6,748 bases of DNA from Archaeoglobales archaeon (lineage in GTDB: Archaea > Halobacteriota > Archaeoglobi > Archaeoglobales > Archaeoglobaceae). The position numbers were made by a program, and so were the translations under genes. The stretch is taken from assembly GCA_003663055.1 (NCBI GenBank), contig QMZF01000052.1, positions 1 through 6,748 of the forward strand. The letters run 5' to 3'. Below, in pieces: positions 1 through 5,698 of the stretch. A model generated the notes under the pieces. That model was given only the letters and a program-made list of their open reading frames with translations, searched no databases and was not told the origin of the DNA. Each line of letters opens with the position of its first letter. Within the stretch, counting starts at the first letter, position 1.

Positions 1-1577
1 CTCTTACAGATTTGTTTGAATATTCCATCCTCAATCTCATAGTAAACCCTACCGCTATCATCCGTTTTGAGTCTTATTCCTTCGACGAATTCTTCGTAAG
101 AATAGGATGGATGGAAAGTTACAAATTCGTAGTAATTTCTATTATCTTTAGTTTTTTCCTTTACGTAATTTCGCGCAACCCAAGTTTTACCTGTTCCTGG
201 TGGGCCGTAGAGGATAACTTGTCTTTTTGTTTCTAGTATAGTTTCGATCTTCTTTTTTAGCTCCTCATCAAGCTCATCCTTCTTTTCTTCCACTTCTGAT
301 TCTAAGTCTCCTCCACCATATTTATATAAAATTAATGAAAATTTAGTTGTCCTTTCGTCTTCAGGCAATTCGTTAAGTAGATTGATCTCTTCTGCCAAAC
401 TACGAAGATCATTTATTAGATCGAGAACATTCGATATTTTCTCCATGCTTGTGTAATGTAGTTTTTCTCGGCAACTTTCATCTCTAATATCAGTAATGTT
501 ATCAATGGTATTATCGTAGATGTAGCAAATGGACTTACTAATTTGCCATTGTGTCACTGGAATAAATAAGTCAGGGCGTATAATATGAGACAAATGCAAA
601 AGTTGAGTTGTGTTAATATGTGGAATATCGCGTAACTGTAAGGATACTTCCTCCGCAAATTTGCGAATTTCTTCCAAATTCTTTGCATCCTTTAGTCTAT
701 TGATATAGTCTACAAGTATTTTAGGTAGCTCCTTATGGTCAAATGCCCGGGGAATGTTCCTAAAATCAATATACGGAACTTTATTCAGTTGGTTGAGAAT
801 ATCCCATCCATTCTCCCATCCTTTTTCTTTAAGCTCATCGATGCGGGAGAGTAATTCCTCTCTAACTTTATTTATTATCTCCTTAACCTTTTCAAATTCC
901 TCTTTAGAGATTTCAACTTTTTCTAAAATTTGCTCTATTCTTTTCCTTGTATTGGGTAGGTACTTGCTTAGGTAAAAGGCAACCTCAATCATGCTATCTA
1001 TTCCGAGTTCACCAGCAACCTCTTTGACCGTTTTCGTAAATTCTACGAATTCCTCAGGGTTATGTTCACCGCCCCAGAATCTACCAACGTTAAAAACATC
1101 TCTAAACTGTTTGTTAATCGTATTGCTCCAAGTAGGCATGAACAATTCTGGATTGAATATGCAAAGCCAAGAACTGTATGTTGCAATTTTGACACCTCTG
1201 GCATCTTTTAAGACCGCCTCGATTTGGCCTTTAAAGTTGTCGATGTCTGATAGATGCTGTAACTTTTCGGCCTCGATAAGAGTTTTTCTACTCTCTGGAT
1301 TATTCAGAATTTCTGTTCTAATGTTTTCTATATCTTCAGTTGACTTGCCGTATGGCGATGGCCAAAACCAAAGGAGAAACGGTTTTGTCAGGTTATTTGC
1401 AGCTTCAATTTTTTCATGTATTTTCTTAGCAGTCTCAAAATCGATCTCTTCATTGCTCTTGACTATCTCCCTTATTTCCTTGAAATGTTGGAAAATGTCG
1501 TTCTTAACTTTCTCCCACTCCTCTTTATACAAATCCCTTAGATCTACCAACACCTGTTTCAATTTCTCCTTGTCCAT
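1..1577 (-). CDS. McrB-like AAA+ ATPase, 3' end outside the window
   Basis: The minus-strand frame is open from an ATG at 1577 to the window edge (525 codons, no stop), so the C-terminus is missing. Seen: a Walker A motif GPPGTGKT at residues 458-465, followed at 487-500 by TFHPSYSYEEFVEG and then a YYEIEDGIFKQIC stretch. This combination is characteristic of the McrB branch of AAA+ proteins, the nucleotide-driven motor of modification-dependent restriction (McrBC) systems. Walker B and the sensor residues would lie off the edge. Residues 1 to about 440 form a non-AAA N-terminal region, where McrB proteins carry target recognition. It contains two similar segments (135-148 and 327-340) and charged helical stretches near 210-255 and 427-446. 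The start is supported by GGTGGA five bases upstream and overlaps the TPR gene by 19 bases. A McrC-like nuclease could follow to the left but is not visible. The gene is markedly AT-rich. The family call is firm; the substrate is unknown. Confidence 0.9.
   Translation of the reverse strand, partial: MDKEKLKQVLVDLRDLYKEEWEKVKNDIFQHFKEIREIVKSNEEIDFETAKKIHEKIEAANNLTKPFLLWFWPSPYGKSTEDIENIRTEILNNPESRKTLIEAEKLQHLSDIDNFKGQIEAVLKDARGVKIATYSSWLCIFNPELFMPTWSNTINKQFRDVFNVGRFWGGEHNPEEFVEFTKTVKEVAGELGIDSMIEVAFYLSKYLPNTRKRIEQILEKVEISKEEFEKVKEIINKVREELLSRIDELKEKGWENGWDILNQLNKVPYIDFRNIPRAFDHKELPKILVDYINRLKDAKNLEEIRKFAEEVSLQLRDIPHINTTQLLHLSHIIRPDLFIPVTQWQISKSICYIYDNTIDNITDIRDESCREKLHYTSMEKISNVLDLINDLRSLAEEINLLNELPEDERTTKFSLILYKYGGGDLESEVEEKKDELDEELKKKIETILETKRQVILYGPPGTGKTWVARNYVKEKTKDNRNYYEFVTFHPSYSYEEFVEGIRLKTDDSGRVYYEIEDGIFKQICK
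558..599 (-). repeat. Second copy of a degenerate protein-level repeat in the McrB-like N-terminal region
   Basis: Codons 327-340 of the McrB-like protein encode a segment ending IIRPDLFIP. It matches, residue class by residue class, the segment at codons 135-148 ending IFNPELFMP. The shared pattern is I-[FI]-x-P-[ED]-L-F-[MI]-P. In both copies a helix-forming stretch follows. This suggests that the recognition region is built from two copies of one module. The similarity is at protein level only. Confidence 0.45.
1134..1175 (-). repeat. First copy of the degenerate protein-level repeat in the McrB-like N-terminal region
   Basis: Codons 135-148 of the McrB-like protein encode SSWLCIFNPELFMP, the partner of the segment at codons 327-340. 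Nine to ten of the last residues are identical or conservative between the copies. The repeat-to-repeat distance is about 192 residues, which would allow each copy to sit in a separate domain of similar size. Confidence 0.45.
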
Positions 1578-2542
1578 ACAATTCCACCATTCACGTTTTG
1601 TAACATACTATTCGAACATTCCTCTAAACATTTTTTAACTGTATCCATATTACCCGAATTCAAAGCCTCCAACAATGCTTTACATCTATCAAGCTCCAAT
1701 CCGGCAAGCTCCTTTCTTGCAGAATCGAAATCAACGTCTCCTTCTAACACGAGATAGCCCAGATAAAACGCATAGTAGTCATGGTTCTTGCTCAGATTAC
1801 AGGCTTTTTGCAGAAGTTCTTTTACGTTGACAATACCGTATCTGTCGAGAAATTCGATGCACGCAGCCTTGAAGTAACATTCCGCCGCTCTGTCGAAATT
1901 CTCAAGGTCTTCGTAAGCCAAGGCTAAGTTGTGGTAAGCTGCAGCTCCGTTGCATGGCAGGGCGTTTCTGTGTTTCAGAGCTTCGAGGAGGTACTTCAAC
2001 GCTATCTCCGCTCTGTACGTTTCGTAGTAGAACGTTCCGAGGTTTAAGGCTGCGATGGCGTAATCCTCTTCATCAACCCCGTACTCTTCATACAACTCCT
2101 TCAATATCGTGTACGCATCTTCGAACATCAGTTCAGCCTTCTCGAACTTCTCATTGCGAACGTAAAAAATTCCAAGCCTGTTCATCGTTCCTGCGAGTTC
2201 GTAGGTTCTTTTTGAACCGTAGAGCTTGCTTCGTAAATTAAAAGCTTCCAGTAAGAACTTCTCGGCTCTGTCGTGGTTCATATCCAGATAGAAGCTCCCA
2301 ATTTCTGAACAAACAACAGCTAAAAGCTCCTCGTACGAAGGGTCTGCAAGACACCTCTTCTTCACTTCCCTGTAAATCTCGATCAGTATTTCCTCAAGCT
2401 TTCCGTCGGTGTAGCCGAGGTTGTAAAGATACCTTCTGAACTCGTCCAGTCCGGAGAGTCCTGTAGCTAAAAATCCGTTTGTGATTTCGGGCTGAACTTC
2501 AATATCTGATGGAATTCCAAACAATGCCTCAGTCAACGACAT
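1559..2542 (-). CDS. TPR repeat protein
   Basis: A soluble helical protein of 327 residues from the chosen start. Counting from this start, about four tetratricopeptide repeats can be seen near residues 72-105, 115-148, 160-193 and 199-232. They show the usual small/aromatic pattern, for example NRLGIFYVRNEKFEKAELMF, LNLGTFYYETYRAEIALKYL and HNLALAYEDLENFDRAAECY. TPR arrays bind peptides or partner proteins, so a scaffold or regulatory role is inferred; no catalytic motif is visible. The C-terminal third (about 235-327) is helical, cysteine-containing and not recognised. No signal peptide or membrane segment is seen. An ATG at 2542 is preferred over the in-frame ATG at 2554 because GGTGA lies five bases before 2542. 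The gene overlaps the end of the beta-CASP gene by 14 bases and the start of the McrB-like gene by 19 bases, which suggests coupled expression. Base composition becomes AT-richer towards its 3' end. Confidence 0.86.
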   Translation of the reverse strand: MSLTEALFGIPSDIEVQPEITNGFLATGLSGLDEFRRYLYNLGYTDGKLEEILIEIYREVKKRCLADPSYEELLAVVCSEIGSFYLDMNHDRAEKFLLEAFNLRSKLYGSKRTYELAGTMNRLGIFYVRNEKFEKAELMFEDAYTILKELYEEYGVDEEDYAIAALNLGTFYYETYRAEIALKYLLEALKHRNALPCNGAAAYHNLALAYEDLENFDRAAECYFKAACIEFLDRYGIVNVKELLQKACNLSKNHDYYAFYLGYLVLEGDVDFDSARKELAGLELDRCKALLEALNSGNMDTVKKCLEECSNSMLQNVNGGIVWTRRN

Positions 2543-4076
2543 AGCTCTCACCATCCCTCAAAACCACCACACTATCAAAGTTCTCGGCAAACCATCCCGG
2601 ATTTTCTGTATGGACTGGAATAATCACGTCGGGATCAATTGTTTCGATCACCCACCTCAAATCGCTCTTCGACGCATGTCCAGATGCATGATAACCTCTG
2701 ATGAAACTCGGAACAAGCTTGCCCTCCTCCAGCACCATTTCAAACCCGTAGACTTTCAACCCAAACTCCTGCAGCCAGTTGTAAAGCCTTTGAAAGTCGA
2801 ACTCCTGCTCCTCGCTGAGCGCCTCGCTTGATGAATAGATGTAAGAGCCGCCATTGGGCTTAACGTCCAGCAAATGCTTCATGTCATAAAGGGAGAAACA
2901 GAGTATGTAGTCCTCCGGATTTCTCGAAATGTCAGCGGGGTCAACGTACTTATCTCCCCACCTCTCCCTGACAACAAGCTCCTCCCACCTGTTCCTCTTA
3001 TCTCTGAGTTCTTGGTATATCCTCACGTCTTCCATCCTGCAAACTCCATCAACGCACTCCATGGCGTGGAGCATGTAAGCATCCTTTGCCGTTACAACGA
3101 GCTCTCTCGAAGTTCTCCTTGCAATTTCGATGAAGGTTTCAAGCCTTTCAAAGTTTCTCGGCGAGAAATCAGCAATTACAAGCCCCTTTGATTCTTCAAC
3201 GGCCTTCAGGCAGTTCTCAAAGACCACCTCTTCAGATTCGTTAACGTCCTCCTTCCTGCTCGTCCTCGTTCCCTCGATTATGAGAACCGATGCGTCCTTT
3301 GCCTTCTTCACGAACTCCCTCGATTTGTCAGCATGCTTTCCATGCATCCTGAAATCGCCGGTGTATGCTATAGCTGAATCGCCCCACAAGATGTAAGCTG
3401 TAGCTCCATAGATTGAATGATCAACCTCGTAGGCATCGATGTCGAAGGAGAGATCGTAATCGCTTACGTAGCAGAGATTTCCGGGGTCGAGCTTCTTTGC
3501 GTTCTTACTCTCTTGCCCAGGTTTATAGCACATGAATTCGGCAAGCTCTTCCGGTATTCTACCAACGCAGATGAAGTCCCTGCCCTTGTAGAACTTTGAT
3601 TTGGTAGATGTAAGCACCCTCCCATCACCTACCGGCTCTCTGCACGAGAAGTAGGCAATCTCGGAACCAATTCCTGATGCTGAGACATCTCTCATGGCCT
3701 TCAGAATTGCCATGGTCATTGGAGATGCTATGATAGGTATGCTTTCGTCAAGCAGAGCTATGTTTCCGCAGTGGTCAACGTGGGCGTGGCTCAGCAGGAC
3801 AGCTTCTACGTTGAGTTTTGGATAGGCGGACATGTCGAGGTCTGAGGGTATCAGGTCTTTGCGATAGATGTTCAGCTTGGGTATGAGATTGAGATGGATA
3901 AGATCATGAATACCTCTCACACTCCTCTCGTTCAGAAACTCGGCAAAGTATTTGCCGTATTTTGCGAAGTTCATGCCGAAGTCGAGAAAAACTCCCCTGC
4001 CTTTCTCTTCGACGTAGATCTTGTTTCCACCTATCGTTGTTGCTCCATCGTAAACCGTTATTTTCACAGTTACCAC
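2529..4076 (-). CDS. RNase J-like beta-CASP metallo-beta-lactamase nuclease
   Basis: A 515-residue metallo-beta-lactamase-fold protein with a complete beta-CASP ligand set: HAHVDH at 97-102, H220 in VDHSIYGA, D241 in YTGDFRMHG, motif A E268 in LIIEGTR, motif B H467 in ASGHAS, and motif C H489 in IIPVHTE. Enzymes with this layout (RNase J and relatives) are two-zinc ribonucleases, sometimes also acting on DNA, that cut or trim from the 5' end. An active cytosolic nuclease is therefore inferred. The stretch at about 40-90, before the first metal motif, and the beta-CASP insert at about 245-460 are both long; the latter includes a less familiar segment near 340-410. Start: GTG at 4076 gives MVTVKITVYDG, and GTG at 4067 is an alternative that would begin directly at KITVYDG. 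The gene overlaps the restored GIY-YIG frame by 7 bases at the first start and the TPR gene by 14 bases at its end. It could be a housekeeping RNase, but its position among defence-like genes suggests a dedicated paralogue. Confidence 0.92.
   Translation of the reverse strand: MVTVKITVYDGATTIGGNKIYVEEKGRGVFLDFGMNFAKYGKYFAEFLNERSVRGIHDLIHLNLIPKLNIYRKDLIPSDLDMSAYPKLNVEAVLLSHAHVDHCGNIALLDESIPIIASPMTMAILKAMRDVSASGIGSEIAYFSCREPVGDGRVLTSTKSKFYKGRDFICVGRIPEELAEFMCYKPGQESKNAKKLDPGNLCYVSDYDLSFDIDAYEVDHSIYGATAYILWGDSAIAYTGDFRMHGKHADKSREFVKKAKDASVLIIEGTRTSRKEDVNESEEVVFENCLKAVEESKGLVIADFSPRNFERLETFIEIARRTSRELVVTAKDAYMLHAMECVDGVCRMEDVRIYQELRDKRNRWEELVVRERWGDKYVDPADISRNPEDYILCFSLYDMKHLLDVKPNGGSYIYSSSEALSEEQEFDFQRLYNWLQEFGLKVYGFEMVLEEGKLVPSFIRGYHASGHASKSDLRWVIETIDPDVIIPVHTENPGWFAENFDSVVVLRDGESYVVD
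2548..2552 (-). promoter_or_regulatory. Shine-Dalgarno site deciding the TPR gene start
   Basis: GGTGA is read on the minus strand, with a five-base spacer to the ATG at 2542. It matches the archaeal anti-Shine-Dalgarno complement. It lies inside the last codons of the upstream beta-CASP gene and favours the ATG at 2542 over the one at 2554. Confidence 0.6.
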
Positions 4077-4344
4077 ATCCTCTCGTTGTATCTGGGCTTC
4101 TTCTTCCTTATTATCTTGTTTTCAACCTTCTCTGCCGCTTTGGGTGGCATAAATCGAACCCTGAAGTACTTCGCTCCTCTGAACTTTCCAAGATGATCGA
4201 GAAGTCTGTCCCTAGGTGATTCGACTTTCCGGCATAGATCGTCTTGAGTTTAGCATCCAGAATCTCGTAAACTCCCGGAACGTTCGGAACTTCCTCAACG
4301 TACTTCTTCGAGAACGGCCTTCTTTTCATCCACTTCCTTCCCAT
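4070..4344 (-). pseudogene. Small GIY-YIG nuclease-like gene interrupted by a one-base frameshift
   Basis: The frame from ATG 4344 carries the GIY-YIG signature as GVYEI (residues 24-28) and IYAGKSN (36-42). At codon CTA (4215-4213) the family resemblance jumps to the next frame. There it continues as RDRLLDHLGKF, with the conserved arginine at restored position 45, then E75 and the typical ending PRYNE, stopping at 4070. Without the jump the product runs to 4111 with an unrelated tail. Adding one base (CTA AGG in place of CTAGG) restores a 91-residue protein of normal size for a standalone GIY-YIG domain. These proteins are metal-dependent DNA endonucleases or relatives of the UvrC N-terminal domain. 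No X XXY YYZ slippery heptamer is present at the site. A real inactivating mutation or a sequence error is therefore more likely than programmed frameshifting. The start overlaps the regulator gene by 50 bases, and the restored end overlaps the beta-CASP gene. Confidence 0.82.
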
Positions 4345-5038
4345 AAACAGCACCTTCCAGCAAAAATCTGCCGAGAGGAGTCAGAACTATCCTCACATTT
4401 CTTCCATGCTTCTCCTTCCTAATCAATCCGGCATCTTCAAGCTTCGCCAAATGATGGCTCAGTCTGCTCCTCTCCCTTCTGAACTCGCTGCTACCCTTGT
4501 TCATTCCTGGATTGATCCTGAGTATAAGCTCGTCGAGCGACTCAACGCCACTGCCTATGGAGGAGATTATCTCCATCTGCTCTTCCCCGGGAAAATCTAC
4601 GGGCAGCGTGGGAACTTCGATTATCTCTTCGATGCCCACTTCTTCCTCCTTCTCGTTGTACCTTGGAATAGAAGTGAAAATCTTCGATGAGGTTACGCAT
4701 GCTGCAATGTATCCAGCTATTGCAAGGGTTCTCAGCGAGCCGGAAGCGTTGATTACAACTTCTCTTCCTAGATGCTTCTCGTTCCTTATTATTTCGATGA
4801 GCTGTGATGCAGCCTTGATGATATTTCTCTTGTCGATTTTGTGAATTTCAACTTCCCAGATGATCTCCAGTTCTTCTTTTATCTCCTTTGCGATCCTTCT
4901 GACCCTCGCTTCTCCGGGCAGATTCTCCTCGCCAACAAATAGAATTATTCTAGATGTTGGTAAATCTCTCAATGCTCTAATTGACTCGATTAGTCTCTCC
5001 TTGTGGTGACCGACAAAGACTATTTGCGTCGCTGGCAT
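4295..5038 (-). CDS. CARF domain plus winged-helix transcriptional regulator (HFX_2341/DUF6293-like)
   Basis: A 247-residue soluble protein. Residues 5 to about 145 look like a Rossmann-type CARF domain: an opening strand and loop IVFVGHHKERL (6-16), a second strand IILFVGE, and the ligand-loop signature INASGSLRTLAIAGYIAA (96-113). Residues about 150-230 form a winged helix-turn-helix, with a recognition-helix region near 189-204 (LSHHLAKLEDAGLIRKE) and a wing ending RIVLTPLGRFLL. CARF domains bind cyclic oligoadenylates or related nucleotides in many CRISPR-linked proteins. The layout resembles the euryarchaeal HFX_2341-type regulators more than Csa3. No CRISPR array or cas gene is in the window, so its ligand is open. 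ATG 5038 is preferred over the adjacent TTG 5041, because the TATA box lies about 27 bases upstream and suggests a leaderless mRNA. It is the first gene of the five-gene unit, and autoregulation through the flanking inverted repeat is inferred. Confidence 0.86.
   Translation of the reverse strand: MPATQIVFVGHHKERLIESIRALRDLPTSRIILFVGEENLPGEARVRRIAKEIKEELEIIWEVEIHKIDKRNIIKAASQLIEIIRNEKHLGREVVINASGSLRTLAIAGYIAACVTSSKIFTSIPRYNEKEEEVGIEEIIEVPTLPVDFPGEEQMEIISSIGSGVESLDELILRINPGMNKGSSEFRRERSRLSHHLAKLEDAGLIRKEKHGRNVRIVLTPLGRFLLEGAVYGKEVDEKKAVLEEVR
4351..4354 (-). promoter_or_regulatory. Shine-Dalgarno site for the GIY-YIG gene
   Basis: GGTG on the minus strand, within GGAAGGTG, has a six-base spacer to the ATG at 4344. 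It favours that start over the GTG at 4353, which is part of the site itself, and over the internal ATG at 4329. It sits inside the 3' part of the regulator gene. Confidence 0.5.
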
Positions 5039-5040
5039 CA

Positions 5041-5086
5041 AATAGTTGATTGATTTAACAATACTTAAATTTTTTGTTCAACTATT
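5041..5086. promoter_or_regulatory. Inverted repeat bracketing the TATA box, candidate operator
   Basis: AATAGTTGA at 5041-5049 and TCAACTATT at 5078-5086 are perfect reverse complements, separated by 28 bases. A shorter inverted pair, ATTTAA at 5053-5058 and TTAAAT at 5065-5070, is nested almost on the same centre. The outer arms flank the TATA box on one side and reach the expected transcription start on the other. Arm-centre spacing is 37 bases, close to three and a half helical turns. A dimeric winged-helix regulator bound here would block both divergent promoters. The adjacent CARF protein is the obvious candidate; this is inference. Confidence 0.5.
5061..5070 (-). promoter_or_regulatory. 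TATA box of the minus-strand five-gene unit
   Basis: The minus-strand reading ATTTAAGTAT resembles the archaeal TATA element and is preceded by an A-rich run that could serve as BRE. Its centre is about 27 bases upstream of the ATG at 5038, so transcription would begin at or next to the start codon. No Shine-Dalgarno site lies upstream of this ATG, which agrees with a leaderless transcript. Confidence 0.55.
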
Positions 5087-5176
5087 ATACATCAAGATTG
5101 CCGAATCAGATAACAAACACCACTGAGCAAACAGCCTAAAGCGAAAGAGTTTTGCCACCCACGAACAAGAGGAAAT

Positions 5177-5686
5177 ATGCGCCTTGTCGTAATCGACATG
5201 CAGGAGAGGCTATGCCCGCACATCAGCGGGATAGAGGACGTCAAGAGAAACGTTGTTAAGCTGATAAAAGTCTTCAAAGTTCTCGGCTTGCCCATAACCG
5301 TTACCGAACAAGAAAAGCTTGGAGATACGATTGAAGAGGTAAAAAATGTCTTGGGAGACTTTAAGGCCATAAAAAAGACATCGTTTAGCTGTATGAATGA
5401 ACAGGAGTTTCTTAAAGAGATTATGGGAAGCAAAAGCATACTGCTAGCGGGCATAGAAGCCCATATATGCATTCTCCAAACCGCAATCGACATGGCTGGT
5501 TACGGCTTTGACGTGAGCGTTGCGAGCGATGCTATAGGTTCGAGGAACGAATACGACAAGCAAATGGCAGTTATGAGGATGGCACAGGAAGGTATAAAGC
5601 TCACTACTGCCGAAGCTGCGATTTTCGAGCTTTTAAAAGATGCGAAGCATGAGAAATTCAAGGAGATACTGGAAATCATGAAGTAA
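5177..5686 (+). CDS. Isochorismatase-family cysteine hydrolase
   Basis: A 169-residue protein of the isochorismatase-like alpha/beta hydrolase family. The expected catalytic triad is visible: D7 in VVIDMQERL, a lysine at 66/67 in IKKTSFSCM, and C98 in GIEAHICILQTAID. The segments TEQEKLG (43-49) and LTTAEAAIFELL near the C-terminus match the ISOC1/ISOC2-type branch more than true isochorismatase or nicotinamidase. The reaction is probably hydrolysis of a small amide or ether-type metabolite; the substrate cannot be read from the sequence. It is slightly short because it begins directly at the first core strand. The ATG is preceded by GAGG with a four-base spacer. It lies divergently from the regulator gene and 12 bases ahead of the amidohydrolase gene, so the two probably form one transcript. 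No signal peptide or membrane segment is seen. Confidence 0.92.
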   Translation: MRLVVIDMQERLCPHISGIEDVKRNVVKLIKVFKVLGLPITVTEQEKLGDTIEEVKNVLGDFKAIKKTSFSCMNEQEFLKEIMGSKSILLAGIEAHICILQTAIDMAGYGFDVSVASDAIGSRNEYDKQMAVMRMAQEGIKLTTAEAAIFELLKDAKHEKFKEILEIMK

Positions 5687-5698
5687 GTTGATGAAACT

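Noticed and set aside
12..975. Plus-strand open frames at 12-236 and 754-975
   Set aside because: Both are antisense to the McrB-like coding frame and show no family resemblance. The first overlaps the Walker A coding region on the other strand.
991..1638. Plus-strand open frame of 215 codons, serine- and leucine-rich
   Set aside because: It lies antisense to the McrB-like gene, which has clear motifs and an unbroken frame. Its protein is low-complexity and has no recognisable domain or ribosome binding site.
1954..2241. Plus-strand open frame rich in arginine, serine and threonine
   Set aside because: It is a complement-strand shadow of the TPR repeats; no start signal or family features were seen.
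4206..4220. Programmed ribosomal frameshifting at the GIY-YIG break
   Set aside because: The codons there are AAT CAC CTA GGG. They do not form a slippery heptamer, and no obvious stimulatory hairpin was seen downstream.
4111..4344. Reading the GIY-YIG gene as a complete 77-residue protein without frameshift
   Set aside because: The tail after residue 44 is unrelated to the family, while the neighbouring frame supplies the expected arginine helix, glutamate and PRYN ending up to 4070.
4295..5038. Calling the regulator Csa3 and inferring a nearby CRISPR-Cas locus
   Set aside because: The N-terminal motif and the loop signature fit HFX_2341-type regulators better, and no repeat-spacer array or cas gene appears anywhere in the window.
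5078..5095. TATA-like TATTATACA as the promoter of the plus-strand hydrolase pair
   Set aside because: It is possible by position, but the match is weak and overlaps the inverted-repeat arm, so it was not listed as a feature.
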